Source: Sphingomonas sp. S-NIH.Pt15_0812 (lineage in GTDB: Bacteria; Pseudomonadota; Alphaproteobacteria; Sphingomonadales; Sphingomonadaceae). Taken from it: DNA of 64,000 nt. The stretch covers positions 1-64,000 of the forward strand of contig NZ_QLJH01000005.1 of NCBI RefSeq assembly GCF_003951315.1. Reading direction: 5' to 3'. This document shows, one piece after another, positions 17,943-27,014 of this stretch (position 1 is its first letter; each line of letters begins with the position of its first letter). The translations under genes were made by a program, and so were the position numbers. Under the pieces are notes generated by a model. It worked only from the letters and a program-made list of their open reading frames with translations, was not told the origin of the DNA and searched no databases.

Positions 17943-18692
17943 ATGCGAATTTCAAGGACGCTCATCGCGGGGGCGCTGCTGATCGCCGCCTGGCCGGCGA
18001 CGGCCGTGGCGCAAGGCTATCAGGTCCAGCCGATGCTGACGACGATCGCGCCATCGGGACCCAAGGCGCGGGTTAGCATGATCATAAAGAACTCGGGCGC
18101 GGTCCCGATCTCGCTGGAGATGACCCCGTTCCGCGCCACCGTGAACGAGGCCGGGGCGGCCACCAGGGTCGATGAGGAGAAAGACGTGCTCGTCTATCCC
18201 GCCCAGACCTCGATCGATCCGGGCAAGGAGCAGACGGTGCAGATCCGGTATATCGGCGATCCTGCCCTGACCGAGGCGCGCATGTACGGCGTGCGCGTCT
18301 CGCAACTGCCGGTCAGCGCGCCAGGCATGGCGACCGCGACCAGCAGCTCGGGTGCGGCCACCGACGTGAAGGTCAGCTTCAACTTCCTGAGCCATATCAT
18401 CGTCTCGCCCGAGGATGCCAAGGCGGTGCTGGCGGTGGAGGATGTCGGTCGCGCGCCCAATGGCGACCTGATGCTGCGCATCACCAATAGCGGCGCGGGA
18501 ATCGCAGTGCTGACCGCGTCCGATGTCCGGCTGACCGACGCGGCCGGCAAGCGTAGCGAACTGAAGCCCGAGGATTTCAAGATCGGCGATTTCTCGGCCT
18601 TCATGCCCCGCCAGACCCGGCGGGCGACCATCGCGGCAAAGGACCTGACGGGGCTGACCGGCCCGATCAAGCCCGTTCTCACCGTCCAGTGA
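17943..18692 (+). CDS. Periplasmic fimbrial chaperone (PapD-like)
   Basis: 249 residues starting MRISRTLIAGALLIAAWPAT with a signal peptide ending AVAQG. Two Ig-like domains follow: the N-terminal one has the G1-strand-type pattern VYPAQTSIDPGKEQTVQIRY, and the C-terminal one LMLRITNSGAGIAVLTASDV. In this family it caps pilin subunits in the periplasm and delivers them to the usher, which starts 3 bp after its stop. The preceding hairpin may lower its expression relative to the subunit. Confidence 0.9.
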   Translation: MRISRTLIAGALLIAAWPATAVAQGYQVQPMLTTIAPSGPKARVSMIIKNSGAVPISLEMTPFRATVNEAGAATRVDEEKDVLVYPAQTSIDPGKEQTVQIRYIGDPALTEARMYGVRVSQLPVSAPGMATATSSSGAATDVKVSFNFLSHIIVSPEDAKAVLAVEDVGRAPNGDLMLRITNSGAGIAVLTASDVRLTDAAGKRSELKPEDFKIGDFSAFMPRQTRRATIAAKDLTGLTGPIKPVLTVQ

Positions 18693-18695
18693 CCT

Positions 18696-21227
18696 ATGGC
18701 ACGCGTCGGTGCGCGCCGGCGGATGGCGCGCCTCGCGATGGCGGGCGCCTGCGCGTCGAGCGTCGCGCTGGTGCCCGCGCGGGGGCATGACCTGCCGCGC
18801 AGCGATGACGCGGCGGCCGCGATGCCAGGGTCGCCCGTCGCGCCGGCAACGGCGGCCGGTGCGGCGGCGGTGCAGAACACTGCCTCGCCGCTCGGACGGG
18901 TCGGGCCGGTGCGGGTGCCGCTGGAGGTCTCTTTGCGGGTCAACGACGCGTTCCTCGGCACGATCAGCGTCGCGGTCGATCCCAAGGGCGCCGGCGAGAT
19001 CGATGCGATCCGCTTCCTTGCGCTGATCCGGCCGGTCGTCGCCGCCGACCTGTACGCGGCGATGGAGGCACGGGTCGCCGGGCGGCCGAGGGTTGATTTC
19101 GTCGAGTTGAACATCGATACCTTCGTGCTGCGCTTCGACAGCTTGGCCCTGGAGGTGGTCGGCACGCTGGCTCCCAGCGCCACCGCCGCGAAGGCGCTCC
19201 GCTTCGCGCCGCAACAGGAGGTGCCGGTGCCGTCCAGCTTCGACCAGCCGGCCCGGTTCGCCGCCGGCGTCAATATCGGCGCGGGCCAGCGCTACGTCTA
19301 TGGCCGGGGGTTCGAGCGGGTTCGCGCCGACTTCAACGGCATCGCCAGCATCGGCGGGTTCGAGGGAGTGACGCTGACCGGCGGCGCGACCTATGATGGC
19401 GAGCGCTGGCTGCGGCGCGAGCTGCGCGCGACGCATGACGAATTCGAACGCGCGATCCGCTTCACCGCCGGCGAGTTCACGCCCAGCTCCACCTCGTTTC
19501 AGGGATCGGCGCGTATCCTGGGGCTTGGCGTCGAGCGGGCCTATCAGACGATCCGCCCCTTCCAGAACACGCGTCCGATCGGGCGACAGCAATTCACTCT
19601 CGACCGGGAGTCGAGCGTCGACGTGCTCGTCAACCAGGTCCGCGTGCAGACGGTGCGGCTGGCCGCCGGCCGCTATGACATCGGCGATTTCCCCTTCGCC
19701 GCGGGCCCCAATCAGGTGCAGCTCGTGGTCGAGGATATCGGCGGCAAGCGCGAGATCCTCGATTTCGACGTATTCAATTCGACCAGCCTGCTGACCCCCG
19801 GCCTGTCCGAATTCGGCGGCGCGGTCGGGGTGCGCGAACATGGCACCTTGCGCTACGGCGCGTCGCCAGCGGCGACGGGCTATGGCTATTTCGGCCTGTC
19901 GGACAATCTGACCTTGGGCGCCAATGCCCAGGCGACCACTAGGCGGGCGCAGATCGGTGGCGTCGCGGTGCTGGGCACGCCGATCGGCTTCTTCCAGATC
20001 GAGACGGCGGCGAGCCGGCGCTTCGGGGCCGGTGGCATCGAAACGGCCGCCTCGCTCGACTATCGTGGCGAGTTCACCACCCGGTCGAAGAACGATCTTC
20101 GTCTCGCCCTGTCCGCCGTCTATCGCAGCGCCGAATTCCAGAATGCGTTCAGCCGCGATGGCCGGAACAGCCGCGCGCTGGATGTCGCCGCGCAGGTGCA
20201 ATGGCTGGCCCCCTATGCGATCAGCATCGGCGGCAGTGTCGGCTATAGCAAGGCGCGCGACGGGGGGCCAAACTCCTATCGGATCGACATGACGCTCGGC
20301 CGCAGCTTCGGCCGGCTGGGTCTTAGCACGACGGGATCGCGGCTGGTCTTCGGCAACGGCTTCGGCAATGACACCCGCGTGGCGCTGGGCCTGTCGCTCC
20401 GCTTCGGGCGACGCGACAACCTCTTCGCCCGCTATGACAGCGGCACGGGGCGCAGCGAGGTCGAGGTCAGCCGCACGCCCGATGGCCGGCTGGGCGAGAT
20501 CAGCGGCAATCTCCGCTATACGCAGGATGACGATGCCCGGGCGATTTCCGGTCGGCTGGCCTATATCAACAACCGGTTCGACCTGGTGCTCAACCATAAT
20601 CGGCTCGAGCGGCGGGGGCCTGACGGGCAGACCGCCAATGCCTCCGACTGGAACGCCCGGACCTTCATCGGCTTTGCCGATGGCCGGTTCGGGGTCGGCC
20701 GCGCGGCCGATGAGGGGTTCGTCATCGCGGCCCTGCATCCGTCGTTGCGGGGAGCGCAGGCGTCCATCCTGGCGGGCGACCGGGTCGTGGCGCGCAGCGG
20801 CTGGCTGGGGCCGGCGCTGGTGCCGGTGGGCCGCGCCTATGGCGCGGGTCGCTACGAGGTGAAGGTCGATCCGCTGCCGATCGGATATGATCTGGGTGCC
20901 GGCACGATCAACGTCTTCCCCGGCTTCGGCTCGGGCTATCGCGCGATGATCGGCAGCGACGAATCGCACATCGCGGTCGGCATATTGGTCGGCCCGGCCG
21001 GGCCGCTCGCGCTCGCGTCCGGGACGATCGAGCCTGTCGATGCCGCCCGGCGCAAGACGTGGAAGGCGCGCGGCTTCTTCACCAATCGCAGCGGTCGCTT
21101 CGTCGCCGATCGGCTAGCCCCCGGCCGCTATCGCCTGGCGCTGCCCGGCCAGGCGGATGCGACGTTCGAGATCGCCAAGGATGCGGAGGGGTTGATCGAT
21201 GTCGGTACGATCCGGCTGGCACGCTGA
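18696..21227 (+). CDS. Outer-membrane usher (first chaperone-usher operon)
   Basis: 843 residues. Contains an N-terminal domain (about 50-200), a long beta-barrel rich in Arg/Tyr/Gly repeats with plug-like VDVLVNQVRVQTVRLAAGRY and DIGDFPFAAGPNQVQLVVED, and C-terminal Ig-like domains (RFVADRLAPGRYRLALPG). Length is normal for FimD-class ushers. It forms the secretion pore for subunits delivered by the chaperone 3 bp upstream. The N-terminal signal sequence is weak; an ATG at 18723 is an alternative start. It overlaps the next gene by 29 bp. Confidence 0.92.
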   Translation: MARVGARRRMARLAMAGACASSVALVPARGHDLPRSDDAAAAMPGSPVAPATAAGAAAVQNTASPLGRVGPVRVPLEVSLRVNDAFLGTISVAVDPKGAGEIDAIRFLALIRPVVAADLYAAMEARVAGRPRVDFVELNIDTFVLRFDSLALEVVGTLAPSATAAKALRFAPQQEVPVPSSFDQPARFAAGVNIGAGQRYVYGRGFERVRADFNGIASIGGFEGVTLTGGATYDGERWLRRELRATHDEFERAIRFTAGEFTPSSTSFQGSARILGLGVERAYQTIRPFQNTRPIGRQQFTLDRESSVDVLVNQVRVQTVRLAAGRYDIGDFPFAAGPNQVQLVVEDIGGKREILDFDVFNSTSLLTPGLSEFGGAVGVREHGTLRYGASPAATGYGYFGLSDNLTLGANAQATTRRAQIGGVAVLGTPIGFFQIETAASRRFGAGGIETAASLDYRGEFTTRSKNDLRLALSAVYRSAEFQNAFSRDGRNSRALDVAAQVQWLAPYAISIGGSVGYSKARDGGPNSYRIDMTLGRSFGRLGLSTTGSRLVFGNGFGNDTRVALGLSLRFGRRDNLFARYDSGTGRSEVEVSRTPDGRLGEISGNLRYTQDDDARAISGRLAYINNRFDLVLNHNRLERRGPDGQTANASDWNARTFIGFADGRFGVGRAADEGFVIAALHPSLRGAQASILAGDRVVARSGWLGPALVPVGRAYGAGRYEVKVDPLPIGYDLGAGTINVFPGFGSGYRAMIGSDESHIAVGILVGPAGPLALASGTIEPVDAARRKTWKARGFFTNRSGRFVADRLAPGRYRLALPGQADATFEIAKDAEGLIDVGTIRLAR

Positions 21228-22143
21228 TCTGGCACGGCGCGCATGGCGCAGAATCTGGCCGGGACTGGCTGGCGTCCTGATGATCGTGGCGGGGCCGGAG
21301 GCGGCGGCGCAGCAATGCGATGCCAGGCTGCTGCCCGTCGCCTCGACGCTGCGGCTCGATTATGATCCCTTCGCCCTGGCGCGCACAACCGGTCGGTGGA
21401 GCTTCGATGTCGAGAGCCGCTCGGACCAGCCCTGCGAGGTCGATCTGGCGCTGGTCGATGACCAGCATCTCGGGCGCGCCGACATCGCGATCGATCCCAG
21501 CGGCGTGGTGATCGGCATCCAGGCGGCACCGGGCGACGCGACCCCGGTTCCGACCGCCTCGGCCGGCGTCTGGCGCGTGCGGCTGCCGCCCGGACGACGG
21601 ACCCGGCTGTCGCTGGACGCCACCGTCACCACGGATGGCGTCGCACCGGCGGGCGAGAGCGCGACCGACCTCTCGTTGGAATTGCGCGCGCCGGGCAGCG
21701 TCGTCGCGACCGGGACGGCGTTGCCGGTTCGAATCGTTCTGGCGACGGTGCCGCGCGCGCAGATGAACATCGTCGGCGCCGCCGGGACCTTTGGCGAAGG
21801 CGCCAGCGTCACCCGCGTGGACTTCGGCGTCCTGGAAACGGGTGCGCAGCGTCGCGTCTTTCTTCAAGTGCGCGCAAATGGCCGGGCGAGGCTGTCGATC
21901 GCATCCGCCAATGGCGGATATCTGATGCGGACCGATCATGCGGCGAGCGAGGCGGGCGTCCCCTATCAGGCGGCGTTCGACGGTCGCGCCGTCGACCTCG
22001 CCCGAGGATGGGCGGAGGAATTCGAGCCACCGGCGTCGCTGGCCGGTGCGTCAATGCCGCTCGACCTGACACTCGGCACCGTCGGCCCCCGCCCGGCGGG
22101 GAGCTATTCCGACCTGCTGACGATCGAACTGAGCGCGCTTTGA
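21199..22143 (+). CDS. Fimbrial operon terminal protein, probable tip or minor subunit
   Basis: 314 residues starting inside the usher gene (29-bp overlap in another frame), so probably translationally coupled. A hydrophobic N-terminal segment (IWPGLAGVLMIVAGPEAAAQ) is a signal peptide. The rest is beta-rich in two halves: a first domain of about 150 residues and a second ending in AGSYSDLLTIELSAL, a typical pilin-like C-terminal strand. A two-domain layout at the operon end suggests a tip adhesin. No named family recognised. Confidence 0.72.
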   Translation: MSVRSGWHADLARRAWRRIWPGLAGVLMIVAGPEAAAQQCDARLLPVASTLRLDYDPFALARTTGRWSFDVESRSDQPCEVDLALVDDQHLGRADIAIDPSGVVIGIQAAPGDATPVPTASAGVWRVRLPPGRRTRLSLDATVTTDGVAPAGESATDLSLELRAPGSVVATGTALPVRIVLATVPRAQMNIVGAAGTFGEGASVTRVDFGVLETGAQRRVFLQVRANGRARLSIASANGGYLMRTDHAASEAGVPYQAAFDGRAVDLARGWAEEFEPPASLAGASMPLDLTLGTVGPRPAGSYSDLLTIELSAL

Positions 22144-22199
22144 CCCGACGGACGTCCCCGGTCCGCTCCGTATAATTCCGTACCGAACAGTCGTTGCCG

Positions 22200-22713
22200 C
22201 TGGTGGGTTGTCCAGCCCGACATTCGATACGCTGGCCGGCACGCCGAACGCCGATCCGCTGGGCGAACGTACAATTCGGTGACGCCGTATCGCTGGGGCG
22301 ACTCTATCGCGAAATATCGTCTGGCGCCGATCGCCCCGGACCAGCGCGCGCTCACCGGCCGAACCGTCGAGGCTGCAGACCGCCCCGATGCGATCCGCGA
22401 AGACGTTCGCGTCGAGATGGCGCGGCTCGATGTGGAATGGGAGTTCCAGGTCCGGCTCTGCCGCGATCTCGACAAGCCGCCGATCGAGGATCCGACCGTC
22501 GAATGGGACGAGGCGATCTCGCCCTTCCAGCGCATCGCCGTGCTGCGCGTGCCGGCACAGGGCAGTTGGGATTAGGCCCAGGTGCGCGAGATCGACCAGG
22601 AGATCCGCTTCAGCATCTGGACCGGCCTTGCCGCGCACCAGCCGTTTCGCAACATCAACCGCGCGCGCGTGAACGGTTGCCCCTACCACGAACCGACCGA
22701 CGCCAGCGCCTGA
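22200..22713 (+). pseudogene. Catalase-like (haem peroxidase) C-terminal remnant
   Basis: The reading is TFDTLAGTPNADPLGE, then after a frame change near 22270 MTPYRWGDSIAKYRLAPIAP, then WEFQVRLCRDLDKPPIEDPT. An in-frame TAG at 22573 interrupts it before RFSIWTGLAAHQPFRNINRA. These match the C-terminal part of catalase-fold proteins (YRWGDxIAKxxLAP, Q/RLCxDLxxxPIEDP, H-PxxNINRAR). The N-terminal haem-binding His/Asn part is absent. A dead fragment next to an EthD-like gene. Confidence 0.7.
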
Positions 22714-22738
22714 CCATCCGCAACGAGGAAGACACGGC

Positions 22739-22759
22739 ATGGCCAAAGCCCTTGGCCAT
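22739..22759. repeat. Perfect 8-bp inverted repeat
   Basis: ATGGCCAA at 22739-22746 and TTGGCCAT at 22752-22759 around a 5-base centre, downstream of the catalase-like remnant. No T-tract, so not an obvious terminator. Could be an operator or part of the leader of the EthD-like gene. Confidence 0.35.
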
Positions 22760-22946
22760 GCCACCAAGTATTTGTTCAGACACTTCAAACCATTCGATTA
22801 ACCTGAAGTCGGATCGGACGCTGACGCCGGCCACCCCGTCGATGCGGGTGACGGACATGTCCGCAAGCCGTCGCTTCGGGTTTTCGGGCACCAGTCCACA
22901 GACGATGCGTTCTCCGCCCCCTGCTCCAACAAAAACGAGACCCGCA

Positions 22947-23867
22947 ATGACTCAGCAACAGCGTCCCGATGCCGATTATGCGGAGCGCGATGCCGCCATT
23001 GCGATCAACACCTATACGACTGTCCTCAAGCGGCCGCAGGTCCCACATGAGGTGTTCGCAACCTATTGGCGCGACGTCCACGGCCCACTCTGCTCCCGGG
23101 TGCCGGGACTGGCCTGGTACGTCCAATATCATCTCGACCGCGAGCAGGACGCGCATCTTTGGCCCGCGCAGCAAGGGATCGAACCCTTTCCCGATTATGT
23201 GCTCGATGGCGGGGTGGAGATCGGCTTCGCCGATGCCGCCGATCAAGCCATTTTCAACAAGGCTTCCTCGATCCTATTCTCCGACGAGCAGAACATGTTC
23301 GCCGCCACGGTGGCCTATGCGCTTCCGCACGGCTCGCGGACATTGGTGGACCGGATCACCGACCCCAGTCCCAACGGCACCGACAGTTTCGACCGGATGC
23401 ATGTCCATTTCGGACCGGGCGCCGGAGACCCGAACGCGTTTACCGCCTTCATGACGCGTTTTGCGCAGATGCTCGCCGATGACCCGGCCCTGCTGCGCGT
23501 CCGGCTGCACCTGCCCGAGACCTATGACAATGCCGATCCCGCGCCGCCCGCGCCGGACGTGGCCCATGCCGTTCCACCGGAACGCACGCGACTGGTGGTT
23601 CTGGACCTCACCTTCGCCACGCCGCTCAGCCGGCGACGCTTCTTCGCATCCGAGGATTTTTCCGGCACAGTCGACGCGCAGAAGCGGTATATCGGCCATG
23701 TCACCGCTTTTGCAGTCAGCGGCATGTACACCTATGTCCGCGACAAGGAACTGACGCTCGCGGGACTGAGGGGCAGCCGGCCGGCGCAACTCATCGAGCG
23801 GCTGGGGGCGATCAATCAGACCGCGGAGGATGTTCGCCATCTGATGCTGACGGGTGGGCTCGCCTGA
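22947..23867 (+). CDS. EthD-like dimeric alpha/beta-barrel protein
   Basis: 306 residues from the ATG at 22947. The first half has an EthD-type pattern (FATYWRDVHGPLCSRVPGLA, then WYVQYHLDRE); the second half appears to repeat the fold (DSFDRMHVHFGPGAGDPNAF, then LRVRLHLPETYDN). Soluble, no signal peptide. EthD-type ferredoxin-like domains occur in ring-cleavage or accessory proteins of oxidation pathways; the exact role here is unknown. The frame is open upstream to 22194 but that part overlaps the catalase-like remnant and looks non-coding. Confidence 0.72.
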   Translation: MTQQQRPDADYAERDAAIAINTYTTVLKRPQVPHEVFATYWRDVHGPLCSRVPGLAWYVQYHLDREQDAHLWPAQQGIEPFPDYVLDGGVEIGFADAADQAIFNKASSILFSDEQNMFAATVAYALPHGSRTLVDRITDPSPNGTDSFDRMHVHFGPGAGDPNAFTAFMTRFAQMLADDPALLRVRLHLPETYDNADPAPPAPDVAHAVPPERTRLVVLDLTFATPLSRRRFFASEDFSGTVDAQKRYIGHVTAFAVSGMYTYVRDKELTLAGLRGSRPAQLIERLGAINQTAEDVRHLMLTGGLA

Positions 23868-23883
23868 CAGTCGATGCGGCGGT

Positions 23884-24015
23884 AGCCGTCTCTGAAAGGG
23901 ATTGCTGCCGAGGCACGATCGTCCGAGATCGAAGGCGTGATCACGCCGCAGCCGTCTCTGAAAGGGATTGCTGCCGAGGCACGATCGTCCGAGATCGAAG
24001 GCGTGATCACGCCGC
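23884..24015. repeat. Two perfect tandem copies of a 66-bp unit
   Basis: Bases 23884-23949 are repeated identically at 23950-24015. The unit includes GCCGTCTCTGAAAGGGATTG and a GTGATCAC palindrome. The second copy contains the stop codon of the GGDEF/EAL gene (24007-24009) and its last bases, so the first copy is a duplication of that gene's 3' end and downstream region. Being 66 bp, it is a multiple of three. Confidence 0.9.
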
Positions 24016-26322
24016 CCGACAGCGGCCTTGCTGATAGCATTGTTCGATCAGTTCGCCGGCCGCCTTCGCATCGACCGGTCGGCTGAACAGGAAGCCCTGT
24101 AACGTATCGCAGCCCCGCGATTGCAGTTCCGCCTGCTGCTCCAGGCTTTCGACGCCCTCGGCGGTCGTTTCCATCTGCAAGGCGGAGGCGAGGTCGAGAA
24201 TGGCCTTCACGATCGCCCCGGCATTGGGATCATCGGCGATGTTGATCACGAAGGACCGGTCGATCTTCAGCTTGTCGAAGGGGAAGGACCGAAGATAGCT
24301 GAGCGAGGAATAGCCCGTGCCGAAATCGTCCAGCGCGATCCGGACGCCCAGGCTGCGCAACTGGTGGAGAATATCGGTCACCGTATCGACGCCATCGAGG
24401 AACACCGACTCGGTGATCTCGATTTCGAGCCGCGAGGGGGAAAGGCCGCTGCGGGCGAGCGCCTGCAGCACGATCGCCTGAAAGCCCGGCGCCCGGAACT
24501 GCAAGGGCGACACGTTCACCGCCACGCGGATGTTTGTGGGCCAGGCGGCGGCCACCCGGCATGCCTCATGGATCACCCATTCACCCAGCGGCACGATCAG
24601 GCCCGTCTCCTCCGCGACCGGGATGAAGTCGACCGGGGAGATATAGCCGTCGATCGGATGCGGCCAGCGCAGCAAGGCTTCGAAGCAGCGGATCGACGTG
24701 TCGCTGGTGCCGACGATCGGCTGGAACCGCAGTTCCAGCCCGCCGGTCCGAATGGCGCTGCGCAGGTCCGCCTCGATCTGGCGACGACGCCTGGCCTGCT
24801 GGTCGAGCGCCTGTTCGAAGAAGCGATAGACGCCGCGCCCATCCTGCTTCGCGCGGTAGAGCGCCAGATCGGCATTCCGCACCAGCGCCTCGCCTGTCCT
24901 GGCGTCCTCCGGGAACAGCGATATGCCGATGCTGATCCCGGCCGTCACCTCGCGCCCATCGACCATCACCGGGTTCGCGAACACGTCCAGAATGCTGTGG
25001 GCCAGCCGGCGCGAGGAGCTATGGTCGGCGGCCTCGCCGATGATGATCACGAACTCGTCGCCACCCAGCCGCGCCACGAAGGCGTTGTCGGACAGTTCGA
25101 GCAGTCGCTGTCCGACCGCGCGCAACAGGCCATCGCCCACCGGATGGCCGAGCGCGTCGTTCACGACCTTGAACCCGTCCAGATCCATGTAGAGCAGCGC
25201 CAGCGCTTCGCCGTTGCGCGCGGCGCGGGCGATTTCCTGATCGAGCGACTGGCGGAAGAAAGCGCGGTTGGGCAGGTTGGTCAGGACGTCGTGGAAGGCG
25301 AGATGCGCGATCCGCTCCTCCCGCTCGACGATCCCCTGCGACATGAGGTTGAAGCTCGCCGACAATCGTCCGATCTCGTCCGCCGTCTCCACCACGACCT
25401 CGGTCCGTTCGCCCTCGGCCAGTCGGCGGGCAGCGCGATCGAGGGCGGTGACGGGCCGGGCGATGCTCCTGGCCAGCCTGGCGGAACCGATGCCGATCAG
25501 CGTCAACCAGACCAGTCCGGCCGCGACGAGCCCGATCTGGATAGAGCGGTACGGCGCCATCGCCCGGTCCATCGGATAGGCGAGGAGCAGCGCCGCCTCC
25601 GTCCTGGCGCCCATGCCATGCAGTGGCTTCAGCATGGCGAAGCTCTGCTCGCCGGCCGACGACAGGGTGAAAACGCGATCGGCGGGCGTGGTCGCCCCGA
25701 ACGTCCGGTCACGGTCCATCCAGCCCGGCCCCTGGCGGATGAGGATGCTGGCGGTCAGGGGTATCGAGGACAGTCGTTCGAGCCCGCGCATCTCCTGAGC
25801 GTCGAGGGGAACGATCAGGACGATCCGGCCGATCTCCAGCGGGGCGAGGACCGGCGCGGTGACGATGCGGCTTGCCCGCCGCCCGACGGCAACCACCGCG
25901 TCGCGCCGATCGCCCAGCGCGTTGCCCTGCATTGCGGCAAGCTTGCCGGACACCGGCCCCGCATCGCCGATGACGCGCCCGTTCATGTCGATCAGCACGG
26001 CATAGGGCGCATCGGCCCGCGTGCGCAGGCTGGCCAGCGCGGAGACGATGGTCGCGGCATCGCCGCTGGCCACGGCCGAGCGGAAACCGAAATCGCGCGC
26101 CAGGATATCGGCCGCTCCCACCAGCGACCGTTCCCGCTCCTGCCACAAACGATCATAGACGCTGCCGCTCGCCGCAAGCGCGTCTGCGGCGGTTTGGCGC
26201 GCACTCCGCTCGATCATTCCCTGCGCCACGATCGCGAGCGCCAGCAAGCCGGCCGAGAAGAGCCCGGCATAGAGCACCGTCAGACGGGCGCGCAGGCTAT
26301 TGAAGCGCGGACGACGGATCAC
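24007..26322 (-). CDS. Membrane GGDEF/EAL (c-di-GMP) protein with periplasmic sensor
   Basis: 771 residues. A transmembrane helix (about 12-34), a periplasmic region of about 220 residues, a second helix (about 262-283) and HAMP (ETADEIGRLSASFNLMSQGI) lead to a GGDEF domain (intact GGDEF at 420-424, active site of diguanylate cyclases) and an EAL domain (EALLRW at 548-553, DDFGTGYSSLSYL). Both active sites look complete, so either synthesis or hydrolysis of c-di-GMP is possible. The GTG start overlaps the cupredoxin stop by 4 bp. The periplasmic sensor and periplasmic cupredoxin suggest a signalling pair. Confidence 0.93.
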   Translation of the reverse strand: MIRRPRFNSLRARLTVLYAGLFSAGLLALAIVAQGMIERSARQTAADALAASGSVYDRLWQERERSLVGAADILARDFGFRSAVASGDAATIVSALASLRTRADAPYAVLIDMNGRVIGDAGPVSGKLAAMQGNALGDRRDAVVAVGRRASRIVTAPVLAPLEIGRIVLIVPLDAQEMRGLERLSSIPLTASILIRQGPGWMDRDRTFGATTPADRVFTLSSAGEQSFAMLKPLHGMGARTEAALLLAYPMDRAMAPYRSIQIGLVAAGLVWLTLIGIGSARLARSIARPVTALDRAARRLAEGERTEVVVETADEIGRLSASFNLMSQGIVEREERIAHLAFHDVLTNLPNRAFFRQSLDQEIARAARNGEALALLYMDLDGFKVVNDALGHPVGDGLLRAVGQRLLELSDNAFVARLGGDEFVIIIGEAADHSSSRRLAHSILDVFANPVMVDGREVTAGISIGISLFPEDARTGEALVRNADLALYRAKQDGRGVYRFFEQALDQQARRRRQIEADLRSAIRTGGLELRFQPIVGTSDTSIRCFEALLRWPHPIDGYISPVDFIPVAEETGLIVPLGEWVIHEACRVAAAWPTNIRVAVNVSPLQFRAPGFQAIVLQALARSGLSPSRLEIEITESVFLDGVDTVTDILHQLRSLGVRIALDDFGTGYSSLSYLRSFPFDKLKIDRSFVINIADDPNAGAIVKAILDLASALQMETTAEGVESLEQQAELQSRGCDTLQGFLFSRPVDAKAAGELIEQCYQQGRCRAA

Positions 26323-26912
26323 GGCCGCAGCCGAACGACGGATGCGGCACCGCCTGCACCTACGGCCAGCGGCTGCGACAACGTGTTGCCCGCTTTGCGG
26401 ATCGACGGATGCCAGACGGTCAACATCCCCCGCCCCGCCCCGACCCCGGTGAAGGCGACACGACCGTCCCCGTCCGCGACGGCGGCGAAGGGGGTGGCGG
26501 TGACATAGACCAGCCCGTTCATGGCGTCATGGATGTTGCACCCCAGCGCGACCGGCCCCGGCTTGTCGAAGGTGACGCTGCGGCTGTCGTCGCGGCCATA
26601 GAGCTTGAGATCGAACTTCTTGGCCGGCGAGAAGGAATAGACATGGTGGCGCACCCGATCGAGATTGGGGAAACTTACCTGCGCGCCCACCGGGACGATC
26701 AGTACCTTGGGATCGAAGGCGATATTCTGCTGTGCCACGCGATAGGTCCCGCGCGGCGTCGGCGCGGGCGTACCCGGCAGGGTCAGCGTCACCACCGCGC
26801 CCGACAAGGGTCGGCCATCGGGGCCGAGGACCTGGATGGACACCGGTGCCGCCGACGCGACACCAGCCGTGCAAAGCGCTGCGATCGAAAACAGGGCATG
26901 GCGTAGGATCAT
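26319..26912 (-). CDS. Exported cupredoxin-like protein (methylamine-utilisation-type)
   Basis: 197 residues with a signal peptide (LFSIAALCTAGVASA). After a carboxypeptidase-regulatory-like strand region (VSIQVLGPDGRPLSGAVVTL), a plastocyanin-like domain has all four type-1 copper ligands in order: His89/90 (RHHVYSF), Cys125, His128 and Met131 (GCNIHDAM). It is periplasmic. It is the first gene of a coupled pair (GTGA overlap) with the GGDEF/EAL protein and divergent from the DUF3034/globin pair. Redox or copper sensing is inferred. Confidence 0.87.
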   Translation of the reverse strand: MILRHALFSIAALCTAGVASAAPVSIQVLGPDGRPLSGAVVTLTLPGTPAPTPRGTYRVAQQNIAFDPKVLIVPVGAQVSFPNLDRVRHHVYSFSPAKKFDLKLYGRDDSRSVTFDKPGPVALGCNIHDAMNGLVYVTATPFAAVADGDGRVAFTGVGAGRGMLTVWHPSIRKAGNTLSQPLAVGAGGAASVVRLRP

Positions 26913-27014
26913 GCCCGCTCATGGATCGTGCGAGGTTTCAAACGGGTAAATTTGCCAAGACTCTCCGGCTGATTGTTAATCGGGTTTTGACATTTCCTCG
27001 GCAGGAGCGTGGCG

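Noticed and set aside
17952..20969. A 1005-codon open frame on the minus strand
   Set aside because: It lies wholly opposite the fimbrial chaperone and usher genes, whose domains are clear. Its composition (rich in Asp, His, Arg, Gly, Ala) is typical of antisense frames in high-GC DNA.
22655..22891. A small minus-strand ORF between the catalase remnant and EthD-like gene
   Set aside because: Its first 45 residues look somewhat protein-like, but it lacks a recognisable domain or good start, runs into the remnant and ends in an Arg-rich shadow-like tail.
23884..24015. The 66-bp repeats as a CRISPR array
   Set aside because: The two copies are directly adjacent with no spacer, only two in number, and overlap a coding end; no cas gene is present.
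24121..26508. A 795-codon open frame on the plus strand
   Set aside because: It is antisense to the GGDEF/EAL gene, which has complete motifs. No domain in the shadow frame.
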